DNA of 64,000 nucleotides from Simplicispira sp. 125. Lineage in GTDB: Bacteria > Pseudomonadota > Gammaproteobacteria > Burkholderiales > Burkholderiaceae_C. A program made the position numbers and the translations under genes. The DNA is taken from positions 682,001 through 746,000 of the forward strand of contig NZ_QEKM01000001.1 in assembly GCF_003096555.1 (NCBI RefSeq), in the 5' to 3' direction. The notes under the pieces were generated by a model. It searched no databases. It saw nothing but the letters and a program-made list of their open reading frames with translations, and was not told where the DNA came from. Shown here in pieces: positions 52,101-59,399 of the stretch (position 1 is its first letter; the number at the start of each line of letters is the position of its first letter).

Positions 52101-52234
52101 TGCTCTGGGAATCTGCCAAGACTAGGGATGGCGCTCGCAGATTGATACGCAAGTATCCCAGTGACTTTGAGGCAGTCTTGCGTGAGTTTCCATCGCATTT
52201 CACAGAGGTGTTCCGCACGATCGTGGTGCAGTAG
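49097..52234 (+). CDS. hamB: Hachiman defence helicase HamB (SF2, DEAD/DEAH-like)
   Basis: The 1045-residue protein has a 250-residue N-terminal domain and a superfamily 2 helicase core: motif I QMPTSAGKSR (K271), motif II YDEGHQ (D373-E-G-H376), and motif VI LMGRAGRAGMYG (R642, R645). A long C-terminal region follows. HamB is the DNA-sensing helicase partner of HamA. ATG 49097 is inside the end of hamA with AAGGG upstream; an in-frame codon at 49067 is less likely. The overlap supports coupled expression of an intact two-gene system. Confidence 0.9.
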   Translation: MKPERRARFAAAVTLSKGKMYEYGVPEDDHIALPEGLDLEMQFPLAVGTVGDFASEAVAKAIGAEDDAHTPRDEVIFSAQVLQAFDDSLLNQDLSFNLRLLAAAGFYLGDVPGNAAVQISKLAQLQNPEGDPLALAAKVAMDKPWSQADNTLESSYATAILGALGEHFKTGGGSEGAIAAIRRLRSWAYASASAHELLMADLLGAVSATRIANSAWTLLPQYSELSGDSWQPYLSRPGSIKEMWPSQRMVGEAGLYKGQSGVVQMPTSAGKSRATELVIRSAFLSSRTKLALVVAPFRALCQEIATDLERAFKDDGYNVNQLSEALQPDIDFDIFDMSIESAPKVVVLTPEKLLYTLRQEPDIVQKAGLVVYDEGHQFDTGTRGVTYELLLTSIKRLLPDSAQSMLISAVIQNAAAVATWLLKDGARVVSDKSLQARRLVAFASLPHGKDGQLQFNVASDSEQDFFVPRVIVPEKQPRLPREKKDRYFPTEESGSIALYLGLRLLENGGVAIYAGRKASAAKIVRDAVGETFRRGISLAPPSTHSDPEEIRRFVNLYSRNFGAESYLTKGASLGIFAHHGNTPQGIRIAIEHAMRQKLIRMIVCTSTLAQGVNLPIRYLLVTSAMQGRELIKARDFHNLMGRAGRAGMYGEGTVIFTDHRLYDERATESRRWDNSVKLINPDSAEPTGSTLLSLFDPMKNETGTRTLGKPSPAEFATMIVDDWERLYEAIGNISADLQSKKFSVGSLREQLKAKKKIVEAVESFLMTYRGDGDAETFVANAKVLASETLAFSLATEEQKTLLTGVFESIARRIELHVPNVENQHRFGRTLLGIDHALAVEAWVTENEEKIGGTESIDDLFGLVWPLLTTLSSEKRLTDTTPVGALRTLAAGWLAGQSFAELLQGLDAQDATYPYGENARAFDLDLVVDLCEQTFGFEFALLLASVKESYLARAIEVAGDTLSDHFDLLQKRLKYGLPDQDCVAYYEAGFSERVIAQELSDDMLWESAKTRDGARRLIRKYPSDFEAVLREFPSHFTEVFRTIVVQ

Positions 52235-53020
52235 ACGAGCTACATGTTGATGCGCTGGAGCTGTATGGTGAAACACCGTCGAGTTTTCTGGCTTTGCCCC
52301 TATGTAGCGGAACTGCCTTCAAAAGTTGCAGCGGTAGTGGCAGAACCAACCTCGCCATGCCTTGAGTGTGAGTTCATGCTGCTCCAGTTGTTTAGTCCAC
52401 ACTGAAGTCCGGGCGTCCCCGGCCATGGCATGGCCGGTCGCGCTGTCGTGCTGCGCATCGAACCCCCTGCGGGGTTTCGCCCCCTTCGGGCTTCCATCGT
52501 TCCCTCGCTCTGCTCGGCTGACGCCTTCGGCCCGGCTCGTTGATCCGGACCTGCGCGCTGCGCTTGCCTCCAGGGGATCGGCTATGCAGCCCATCCCCGC
52601 CGCGCTGGGCTTGGCGCCCCTGTGATACCGCCGAACCGGCCGTGCCGGATCGGCCTTCGCGCCTGCGGCGCTGCGCGCTTCGCTTGCGTGGGATCGGCGT
52701 GACGAGCGGCCGTTGCCTGTCCAGCCATCTTTCCTGAATCCATCACCTTGCTCGCGACTGTAGCCCGCTCCCGTGCGCCATCAAGGCGCGCAGGGCCGTG
52801 TCCTCGGCTACGCCTGCGGGCCGCACCAACCCTGCGCTTGCTTCCTTGACGGCGCCCGTCCGCGCGCTCCTGACCGTCGCGGGCGATGAACTCAGGAAAG
52901 ACGGTGGCAACGAGGCCAACCGGGTTCTTCGTGCCGACCCCACCGGAAGCCCGAAGAGGGCTCTGAATCTAGGAATCCGGTGAGGCTTTTTCAACAGCCA
53001 ACTTCATCAGGAGAAAGACC
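52235..53020. other. Gene-free spacer after hamB with repeat copy B
   Basis: About 786 bases without a convincing gene. Repeat copy B lies at 52551-52655 (GACCTGCGCGCTGCGCTTGC ... GCGCCCCTG ... CCGAACCGGCCGTGCCGGAT), and a further partial copy (CTGCGGCGCTGCGCGCTTCG) starts at 52666. The first 200 bases are AT-richer and carry what may be a gene remnant on the minus strand (its last codons read LKAWRGWFCHYRCNF). The last stretch leads to the DUF932 gene, whose AGGAGA is at 53009-53014. Confidence 0.6.
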
Positions 53021-53848
53021 GTGCAACTCGCATCCCGTTTCGCTTCCCGTTCCCCCGCACTGCGCAGCGACTCCCCATTGTCCGATGACCAAATCCGCAG
53101 GGTGGCCCCATCCATCTTTGCGGACGCCCCACACGAGAGCCGTTCCGAGCGGTACAGCTACATCCCCACCGCCTCGGTGCTGACCGAGCTTCGCAAGGAG
53201 GGGTTTCAGCCCTTCATGGTGGCGCAAACCCGCGTGCGCGATGAAGGCAAGCGCGAGCACACGAAACACATGCTGAGGATGCGCCATGCCAGCCAGATCA
53301 ACGGCGCGGAAGCCCAGGAAATCGTGTTGCTGAACTCCCATGACGGCACCAGCAGCTACCAGATGCTGGCCGGCATGTTCCGCTTCGTCTGTGCCAACGG
53401 GCTGGTGTGCGGTGACACCATGGCCGATGTGCGCGTGCCGCACAAAGGCGATGTGGCGGGGCATGTCATCGAAGGCGCCTATCAGGTGCTGAGCGGCTTT
53501 GAGCAGGTGAAGGAATCCCGCGACCTGATGCGCGGCATCACGCTGGACGATGGTGAATCCGAAGTGTTCGCCCGCGCCGCGCTGGCCCTCAAGTATGACG
53601 ACCCGGACAAGCCCGCGCCCATCACGGAATCGCAAATCCTGGCACCGCGCCGTTTCGATGACCGCCGCCCCGACCTGTGGAGCGTGTTCAACCGCACGCA
53701 GGAGAACCTGACCAAAGGCGGCCTGTCCGGGCGCAGTGCCAACGGACGCCGCCAGAGCACGCGCCCCGTGCAAGGCATTGATTCGGACATCCGCCTGAAC
53801 CGTGCCCTGTGGCTGCTGGCCGATGGCATGCGCCAGCTCAAGGACTGA
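53021..53848 (+). CDS. DUF932 domain-containing protein
   Basis: The 275-residue protein has the DUF932 (phage/plasmid-like) pattern: SERYSYIPTASVLTELRKEG, HMLRMRHASQ, EIVLLNSHDGTSSYQMLAGM and RFVCANGLVCGD. It is common in conjugative elements next to ParB-like genes; function is unknown. GTG 53021 is used because AGGAGA precedes it by seven bases. ParB-like gene follows after 69 bases. Confidence 0.85.
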   Translation: MQLASRFASRSPALRSDSPLSDDQIRRVAPSIFADAPHESRSERYSYIPTASVLTELRKEGFQPFMVAQTRVRDEGKREHTKHMLRMRHASQINGAEAQEIVLLNSHDGTSSYQMLAGMFRFVCANGLVCGDTMADVRVPHKGDVAGHVIEGAYQVLSGFEQVKESRDLMRGITLDDGESEVFARAALALKYDDPDKPAPITESQILAPRRFDDRRPDLWSVFNRTQENLTKGGLSGRSANGRRQSTRPVQGIDSDIRLNRALWLLADGMRQLKD

Positions 53849-53917
53849 CCCCTTCCCCCGCCCGGAGGGGCGTCCCCTCCATTCCTTGTCTGTTTTTCGA
53901 TTGATTGGAGTCTCATC

Positions 53918-55927
53918 ATGAACGCTGTTACCCACACCGAAGCCCCTGCTGTCCTCACGCTGGAAGCTGCTGATCCGACCAAGAACATGATTCTGGTTCC
54001 CCTGTCGCGGCTGGTCCTGCGTCCCACGGGCCGCAATGTGCGCAAGACGCCGCGCATGTCCATCACCGAACTGGCAGCGAGCATCCTGCGCGTGGGCCTG
54101 CTGCAAAACCTGATCGTGATCCTTGCCAGCGATGGGGTGCATTACGAGGTGGTGGCTGGTGGCCGTCGCCTTGCCGCCCTCAAGCTGCTGGCGAAGAAAC
54201 GCCGCATCGCCAAGGATTGGAACGTGCCTTGCCTGCAGGTGGCCGATGGCACGGCCCGCACCGCCAGCCTCACGGAGAACGTGCAGCGCGAGGCCATGCA
54301 CCCAGCGGACCAGTTCGAGGCCTTCGCGGCGCTGGTGGGCGAGGGCCGACCGATTGAAGACATTGCGGCGGATTTCTCCGTCACGCCGCTGGTGGTGCAA
54401 CGCCGCTTGAAGCTGGCGAATGTCTCGCCCCGGCTAATGGCCGACTATCGGGCGGATGCCGTCACACTGGACCAGTTGATGGCCCTTGCCATCACGGATG
54501 ACCATGCCGCGCAGGAAAGTGCGTTCTACGATGCACCGCAGTGGCAGCGCACGCCGTCCGCGCTGCGCGAACACTTCACCGAGCGGGAAATCGGGGCATC
54601 GCATCCGCTGGTGCGCTTCTTCGGGCTGAACGCCTATGAAGCCGCAGGCGGCGGCACCCGCCGCGACCTGTTCGCGGAGGGTGATGCGGGCGTGTACCTC
54701 AACGACACCGCTTTGCTGGAACGGCTGGTGCAAGACAAGCTGGAGGCCATTGCCGCTGAGGTGCGCAGTGAAGGATGGGCCTGGGTGGATTCGACACCCG
54801 CCATGACCCACGCCGACCTGCATGCCTTCCATCGTGCCCCGAAGGAGCGGCGCGAGCCGAACAAGCGCGAAGCGCAACGCATCGAGAAGCTGCAAGCCAA
54901 GATGCGGGAAGTGGCAGAGGCCTTGGATGCGGAGGACGAGGACAGGGCCGATGCCCTGCAGGAAAAGGGCGAGGCCCTGGGTGAACAGTTGCAGGCGCTG
55001 GAAGAGGCCTTGGAGGGATACAGCGCAAGCATGAAGGCCACCGCTGGGGCCATCGTCACCATCGACCGTAACGGCGAAGCCGTGATCCATCGCGGGCTGC
55101 TGCGCGAGGCCGAGGCCAAGGCGCTGCGCACGCTGGAAAAGCTGCGCCAGGGTTTTGGCGGTGTGGAAGATGGGGCCGAGGGTGCCGACGGCGAAGCGGA
55201 TGAAGCAAAGGCTCTCCCCGTGTCGGACCGGCTGGCCCAGCGCTTGAGTGAGCACCGCACCGCTGCGCTGCAGATCGAGATGGCCCGGCATCCCCAGGTG
55301 GCGCTGGCCGCGCTGGTGCATGGCATGGTGCAGACCGTCCTGCAGGATCGCCGCTATGGGCACGACCTGCCGCTGGGGCTGCGCCTGACCGTGCAGGATC
55401 GGTTGGAAGGCATGGCCGCGGACTGGCCAGAGTCCCCCGCTGCCGTGGCACTCAACGAATTGCAACAGGCATGGGGCGACAAGCTGCCGCATGACAGCGC
55501 CGAACTGTTCGCTGTGCTGTTGGCGATGGAGCAAGGCGAGCTGGTCGAACTGCTGGCTGTGTGCGTGGCCGCTACGGTGGATGTGGTGACGCCCCGCGCC
55601 GCGCGACAGCAACCGGGCGAGGAACTGGCGCAAGCCGCGGGCCTCGACATGACTGTATGGTGGAAGCCGACTGCCGAGGGGTATTTCCGGCATGTGCCCA
55701 AGGCGGTGATTCTGCAAGCTGTTGGCGAGTTCGCACCGGATCAGGTCAACCGGCTGGCGAAGCTCAAGAAGGCCGACATTGCCAGCGAAGCCGAACGGCT
55801 GGTCGAGGGCACGGGCTGGATGCCTGCAATCTTCAAGGGCGAAAGGCTGCGGGAGGTAGGACCGGAAGATGGTGCGGATGAAGCCGCCGCTGTGGTGGAT
55901 GAACCGGTCGAGGCATTGACCGCTTGA
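53918..55927 (+). CDS. ParB/RepB-family protein (large, ICE type)
   Basis: The 669-residue protein has a ParB nuclease/CTPase-like N-terminal domain (VPLSRLVLRPTGRNVRKTP, VVAGGRRLAALKLLAK, SLTENVQREAMHPADQFEAF) and a KorB-like helix-turn-helix (EDIAADFSVTPLVVQRRLKL), then a long charged region with a probable coiled coil (KREAQRIEKLQAKMREVAEA) and a C-terminal domain. Such large ParB-like proteins are hallmark genes of ICE and plasmid backbones. The link to partition is by family; a separate parA lies 5 kb downstream. Confidence 0.87.
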   Translation: MNAVTHTEAPAVLTLEAADPTKNMILVPLSRLVLRPTGRNVRKTPRMSITELAASILRVGLLQNLIVILASDGVHYEVVAGGRRLAALKLLAKKRRIAKDWNVPCLQVADGTARTASLTENVQREAMHPADQFEAFAALVGEGRPIEDIAADFSVTPLVVQRRLKLANVSPRLMADYRADAVTLDQLMALAITDDHAAQESAFYDAPQWQRTPSALREHFTEREIGASHPLVRFFGLNAYEAAGGGTRRDLFAEGDAGVYLNDTALLERLVQDKLEAIAAEVRSEGWAWVDSTPAMTHADLHAFHRAPKERREPNKREAQRIEKLQAKMREVAEALDAEDEDRADALQEKGEALGEQLQALEEALEGYSASMKATAGAIVTIDRNGEAVIHRGLLREAEAKALRTLEKLRQGFGGVEDGAEGADGEADEAKALPVSDRLAQRLSEHRTAALQIEMARHPQVALAALVHGMVQTVLQDRRYGHDLPLGLRLTVQDRLEGMAADWPESPAAVALNELQQAWGDKLPHDSAELFAVLLAMEQGELVELLAVCVAATVDVVTPRAARQQPGEELAQAAGLDMTVWWKPTAEGYFRHVPKAVILQAVGEFAPDQVNRLAKLKKADIASEAERLVEGTGWMPAIFKGERLREVGPEDGADEAAAVVDEPVEALTA

Positions 55928-55941
55928 CCCTTGACGCAGAG

Positions 55942-55969
55942 CAACGCCCCGGCCTCGGCCGGGGCGTTG
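55942..55969 (+). terminator. Strong GC hairpin after the ParB-like gene
   Basis: CAACGCCCCGGCC (55942-55954) and GGCCGGGGCGTTG (55957-55969) pair perfectly over 13 bases with a two-base loop, 15 bases after the stop codon. There is no T run, so it may act as an mRNA-stabilising or Rho-assisted terminator. Confidence 0.6.
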
Positions 55970-55987
55970 GCTTGCAAAGAGTCAGAA

Positions 55988-56182
55988 ATGTCTACTGCCA
56001 ACATCACGAGCCGCTCGCGCATGGCGGCGAACTATGCGCCCGGCGCGGTGCGTGCCCGCCGCTGGCACGGTGAGGGCGAAGTGCGCGGCTATCGGCCGCG
56101 CTCGGGCTGGACTGCCCGTGCCGAACTCACGGATGTTCACCCCATCACGGCCGCGCCTTGCCGCGTGCCGTGTGGCGGCTAA
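55988..56182 (+). CDS. Small hypothetical protein
   Basis: A 64-residue ORF starting MSTANITSRSRMAANYAPGA with the C-terminus ITAAPCRVPCGG. It is basic and has no recognised domain. It follows the ParB-like gene after a hairpin and precedes a triple-hairpin region. A short purine run (AAAGAGTCAGAA) precedes the ATG. Coding status is plausible but unproven. Confidence 0.4.
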   Translation: MSTANITSRSRMAANYAPGAVRARRWHGEGEVRGYRPRSGWTARAELTDVHPITAAPCRVPCGG

Positions 56183-56251
56183 TTGAGACGAAGGAATAGC
56201 AGCAATCAGCACCGCGCCCAGACCGTTCCGCCCTCTGCGTGGTGAACGCAG

Positions 56252-56369
56252 AAATCCGGGCGCGGCAGTGGCCGCGCCCGGATTTGAAGCCGAAGAGCCT
56301 AATCAAAACGTCGCCGCCTGGCCTGTCGCTCAGGCGGCGACGTTGACGGCATCGCACATGCGCGATGCC
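56252..56369 (+). other. Three consecutive perfect hairpins
   Basis: Hairpin 1: AAATCCGGGCGCGGC (56252-56266), loop AGTG, GCCGCGCCCGGATTT (56271-56285). Hairpin 2: ACGTCGCCGCCTG (56308-56320), ten-base loop, CAGGCGGCGACGT (56331-56343). Hairpin 3: GGCATCGC (56348-56355), six-base loop, GCGATGCC (56362-56369). No T tracts follow. The block could be a structured RNA, a transcription barrier or a protein-binding locus. Confidence 0.6.
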
Positions 56370-56433
56370 TTCTTCCATTGCCTCCATAAACGACGATTCT
56401 ATTAAAGTGAAGTGATATGGGAGGCAATATCCG

Positions 56434-56535
56434 ATGAGTAAAGAACATCGTCCGCGCGGGGAAGGTCCTACTGCATGGGAGGCCGACATTCTCAAAATCC
56501 GGGCTTTTGAGCCAAGGCGCTTCGGAAAAAGGTGA
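56434..56535 (+). CDS. Small ORF (33 codons)
   Basis: MSKEHRPRGEGPTAWEADIL then KIRAFEPRRFGKR, preceded by GGGAGG eleven bases before the ATG. Its stop overlaps the start of the next small gene in a GTGA junction, which supports translation. The function is unknown. Confidence 0.4.
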   Translation: MSKEHRPRGEGPTAWEADILKIRAFEPRRFGKR

Positions 56536-56774
56536 GTACGGGAATGATGAAGAAGTTCGTGATGATGGCGTCGCTCGACTTCCTGGCCTTTGAAGCGGCG
56601 GAGAAGACCTACATTGCGGAGATTGAGCGGCTGAAGAAGCGGGTCAACCAAGGTATCGAGAAGGCCAACAAGGTGATTGCGGAAACGACCGCATCATGCA
56701 GGCCATCCCTGGGTCGGTCATGGCATCCGCCCAACCCGGCCATCCGAGGAACATCAAGGAAAACGGCAGCTTGA
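56532..56774 (+). CDS. Small hypothetical protein with a coiled helix
   Basis: An 80-residue ORF whose first half (MMASLDFLAFEAAEKTYIAE, IERLKKRVNQGIEKANKVI) predicts a charged amphipathic helix; the second half is low-complexity. It starts with GTG overlapping the preceding small ORF. The last 79 bases overlap another possible ORF at 56696. Unknown function. Confidence 0.4.
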   Translation: MSTGMMKKFVMMASLDFLAFEAAEKTYIAEIERLKKRVNQGIEKANKVIAETTASCRPSLGRSWHPPNPAIRGTSRKTAA

Positions 56775-56908
56775 GCAAACGTGGAGCGGAATGTGTTTTC
56801 CAGCTCTTTGAAGCCCATGCGACCCCGTTGGCTGTGGCTTACCTGGTGAGGATTTCGCATCGTTCGGCCACGCATTGGTTTGCCAAGTGGAAGGCCAGCA
56901 AGGCATAG
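56720..56908 (+). CDS. Small hypothetical protein
   Basis: About 62 residues from ATG 56720 (an in-frame ATG at 56696 would give 70). The part KENGSLSKRGAECVFQLFEA, then AVAYLVRISHRSATHWFAKW, reads like a short helical domain, possibly DNA-binding. It overlaps the end of the 56532 ORF. Weak evidence; it may be the true gene in this spot instead of the 3' half of its neighbour. Confidence 0.35.
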   Translation: MASAQPGHPRNIKENGSLSKRGAECVFQLFEAHATPLAVAYLVRISHRSATHWFAKWKASKA

Positions 56909-57191
56909 CGCTTTCCGTCTGCGCTGTTCGGTTGAATACCTTGGGCGTGTCGGCGCAATGCGCCGCCGGGCTCTCGGGCTGCGCCCCATGCCGACTTCTC
57001 CGTCACGGCCATTCGGCTTCAATCCCTCACGCCTTCGCGCCTGCGGCGCTGCGCGCTCCGCTTGCCTCCAGGGGATCGGCGCAAGACCCATCCCCGCCGC
57101 GCGCAGCTTGGCGCCCCCTCGAATACCGCCGAACCGGCGTTGCCGGATCGGCCGGGCCAGCGCCCCGCCGCATATCGCAGCACAAAAACTG
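56909..57191. repeat. Gene-free stretch with repeat copy C
   Basis: Copy C of the element repeat lies at 57040-57152 (CCTGCGGCGCTGCGCGCTCC, GCTTGCCTCCAGGGGATCGG, then CATCCCCGCCGCGCGCAGCT, GCCGAACCGGCGTTGCCGGA). It matches copies A (47910-48010) and B (52551-52655). No gene is supported. It ends next to the minus-strand XRE regulator. Confidence 0.7.
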
Positions 57192-57482
57192 CTATGGCTT
57201 GGCCGTAGCGAGCTGGCTTTCGGTTTCGGCCATCAATGCAGCGGTACTGTATTCCAGCGCATTGGCGATCCTGAAGATGATCGCCAGCGTGGGCATGTGC
57301 TCACCGCGTTCGACCTTGCCCAAATGGGAACGCTCGATGCTGGCCAGATTCGCCAGCGACTCCTGTGCGATGCCTCGTCCTGTGCGCAGCGCACGCACCG
57401 CAGCGCCGAAGGCTTTCGCCAGTTCGGCATCGTAGGTGGTGACGCCGGCCGGTCGGCCGGGCTGAACTGAGCGCTTCTGCAT
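57192..57482 (-). CDS. XRE-family HTH transcriptional regulator
   Basis: The 96-residue protein has a Cro/C1-type helix-turn-helix: FGAAVRALRTGRGIAQESLA, NLASIERSHLGKVERGEHMP and TLAIIFRIANALEYSTAAL. It probably represses the element's maintenance or transfer genes, acting on the divergent region at 57510-57789. ATG 57482 is used; a TTG at 57509 would extend it by nine residues. No clear Shine-Dalgarno is seen for either. Confidence 0.85.
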   Translation of the reverse strand: MQKRSVQPGRPAGVTTYDAELAKAFGAAVRALRTGRGIAQESLANLASIERSHLGKVERGEHMPTLAIIFRIANALEYSTAALMAETESQLATAKP

Positions 57483-57509
57483 CGACAGAAGCGTCCAATT
57501 TAGAGACAA

Positions 57510-57789
57510 TTAAAACCACGTTATCTTTAACTCATTGAGTGCACTTTTGTGTGCTTTCGTGCTTTCGTGCTTTTACGCAAAAACGCATCTGTGGACGTCT
57601 ACAGAACCGGGGAGCCATATCTGTGTCTTCGTTGATTCGCACAATTGCGCTTTTCCGTGTCCGTGGATGTACGGATTCGGCGAGTTGCGCTTCCGTGTCT
57701 GCGCACGAAAGCGCGCATCCGGTTCAGTGGTTTCCCGCTTTTACGCAAAAGCACTGCCGTGCATCCTCGATTTCGTAGGAATCCTGGCC
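57510..57789. promoter_or_regulatory. Divergent control region rich in short repeats
   Basis: The gap between the XRE regulator and the DUF2958 gene holds three tandem octamers GTGCTTTC/GTGCTTTC/GTGCTTTT (57551-57574), an inverted copy GCACGAAAGC (57703-57712), and two copies of GCTTTTACGCAAAA at 57569-57582 and 57737-57750, the second 31 bases upstream of the DUF2958 ATG. These look like operator sites for one or more regulators of the element. An open frame through it is probably fortuitous. Confidence 0.55.
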
Positions 57790-58140
57790 ATGACCCAGCC
57801 ATTCACCACCGCCGACCTGCGAGCACAACTGCTCGCCAACGGCGCGGCCCGCGCCGCCGGCAACGACACCGACCCGTTACCCGTGGTTCGGCTGTTCACT
57901 CCAGATGCGCGCGCAACCTGGTTGCTGGCTGCACTCGATCCGGCCGATGGCGATACGGCCTGGGGACTCATTGACCTCGGCATCGGCATGCCTGAACTGG
58001 GAACCGTCAAGCTGTCCGACCTGGCAGGCATCGTCGGACCGCATCAAAAGCCCGTTCTGCGCGACCTGTACTTCCGAGCATCGCGCCCGCTGTCGGAATA
58101 CGTCCGATTGGCGCAGCTTGACGGATCAATCCCTGACTAG
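57790..58140 (+). CDS. DUF2958 domain-containing protein
   Basis: The 116-residue protein has the DUF2958 pattern: NDTDPLPVVRLFTPDARATW, LLAALDPADGDTAWGLIDLG and MPELGTVKLSDL. It is common in ICEs and plasmids; function is unknown. ATG 57790 is chosen because AGGA lies about 12 bases upstream and the family starts MTQPFTTADL-like; the frame is open to 57535 but that part lies in the repeat region. Confidence 0.85.
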   Translation: MTQPFTTADLRAQLLANGAARAAGNDTDPLPVVRLFTPDARATWLLAALDPADGDTAWGLIDLGIGMPELGTVKLSDLAGIVGPHQKPVLRDLYFRASRPLSEYVRLAQLDGSIPD

Positions 58141-58517
58141 TTCAAGCCACAAATTCCCGGGCAGGGACATCAAAAAAAGGGGTTGAGAAAGCGCATTGTG
58201 GCTTTCTCGGTCTGATTCAAGACATATGGGGTCTGAATCAGCACTCTTGCGCCAACACGGTGCAGTCCTGACCCAAACGGACTCAATTCACGGCGCGGCT
58301 TGCGGCACGGTACCTGGTGCTGCGCCCCATTTTGGGGATGTGCAGCCGTCGCACTCGGACAGGTCGTGCAAGTCTTCGGAGTCAATCAGTCTTGACAATT
58401 GACACCGCTAGTTACAGCTGAGTTTATCCCTCTGTTGGAATGGTGTCGATGGGTCCTGGCGAAGCTCCAGCCCCCAACCACCGTCGCGGCGATCTCTGTC
58501 CAACGGGAGGTTGTTTG
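58141..58517. other. Spacer with two hairpins and a tandem -35-like sequence
   Basis: About 377 bases without a gene. Inverted repeats: GAGAAAGC (58185-58192) with GCTTTCTC (58201-58208), and CTGATTC (58212-58218) with GAATCAG (58235-58241). TTGACAATTGACA at 58392-58404 contains two overlapping -35-like boxes; -10 boxes downstream are weak. A GGGAGG precedes the DUF2285 start. Confidence 0.5.
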
Positions 58518-59273
58518 ATGGTTGATCGAAGCACTGAGCCTTGGTATCCCACTGCCGCGTACCTCTACGTGCTGCACCTGGACGACCTCGCGTTGGCCTG
58601 GGAGTATTTGCGCCGCCATCCCGACTACCAACGCGCCTGGCTGCAGCGGGGCAACCCGCAGGAGACTGCTTCCACCTGGGGGCTTCATCTCATGGAAGAT
58701 CCGGCCCTGGATGCGCGCGATGCCCATCCCACCTGGGTCGCCGGCCACCCCTGCGTGGCGCAGCTCCATCCCGACATCGATCCTCCGCCGGATGCCACGG
58801 GGTTCGAGTTCTGGCGCATTCCCGGTGAAAAGAACCTCATCCACGATGGCCGGCGGCTGATGCTCGCCGCGCACTGGCCGGGCTGCTGTCTGCGCCTAAC
58901 CTTGGCACCCCATCTGGAGGATGGCATGGCCTACGTCTACGCCACCCGCACATGTACCTTGCCCTCCTCACACGATTGTGTGTTCCGTGCCGAGGTGGAC
59001 AAGTTGGCCACTGCCCCCGACGAAGCACCTACAGCAGTGGCGCGGCCACGGCCGGCGCCGACGGCCCTGCAGGAGCTGCACACCTTGCAGACGCTCGACG
59101 CAACGCTGGCGGGGGCCTCCTTGCGCGAGATCGCCGAAGGGCTGTTCGGCACCGAGGTGGTGCTCGCGGACTGGCACGCCGATGGCGGATTGCGCTCCCG
59201 CGTGCGCCGCTTGGTGCGACGCGGCCTGACACTGATGCGCGGCGGCTATCGCCGCCTGGCCCAACTCCAATGA
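58518..59273 (+). CDS. DUF2285 domain-containing protein
   Basis: The 251-residue protein has an N-terminal DUF6499/transcriptional-regulator-like domain (WYPTAAYLYVLHLDDLALAW, then EYLRRHPDYQRAWLQ) and a C-terminal DUF2285 helical domain (ADGGLRSRVRRLVRRGLTLM). Common in Tn4371-like and related ICEs; function unknown. ATG 58518 is selected because GGGAGG lies eight bases upstream. A strong hairpin follows. Confidence 0.85.
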   Translation: MVDRSTEPWYPTAAYLYVLHLDDLALAWEYLRRHPDYQRAWLQRGNPQETASTWGLHLMEDPALDARDAHPTWVAGHPCVAQLHPDIDPPPDATGFEFWRIPGEKNLIHDGRRLMLAAHWPGCCLRLTLAPHLEDGMAYVYATRTCTLPSSHDCVFRAEVDKLATAPDEAPTAVARPRPAPTALQELHTLQTLDATLAGASLREIAEGLFGTEVVLADWHADGGLRSRVRRLVRRGLTLMRGGYRRLAQLQ

Positions 59274-59279
59274 CTTGGG

Positions 59280-59314
59280 CAGGGTCGTTTTGCCTTCGTC
59301 GCAAAACGACCCTG
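59280..59314 (+). terminator. Perfect 14-base hairpin after DUF2285
   Basis: CAGGGTCGTTTTGC (59280-59293), loop CTTCGTC, GCAAAACGACCCTG (59301-59314). It starts six bases after the DUF2285 stop and separates it from the HTH-repA-parA operon. No T run follows, so termination efficiency is uncertain. Confidence 0.65.
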
Positions 59315-59399
59315 AGCGAAACGCATCCCTTTCTTGAGACTGCCTCCATCTGGCTGCGCTGGTGCGGCCGGTCTATTCCGACCGATGGAGGCTTACCCA

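Noticed and set aside
52798..52983. 61-codon ORF before the DUF932 gene
   Set aside because: No ribosome-binding site or domain, and the opposite strand is equally open; treated as noncoding spacer.
57535..57789. 85-codon upstream extension of the DUF2958 gene
   Set aside because: It crosses the repeat-rich control region and has no family match; the internal ATG at 57790 has an AGGA upstream.
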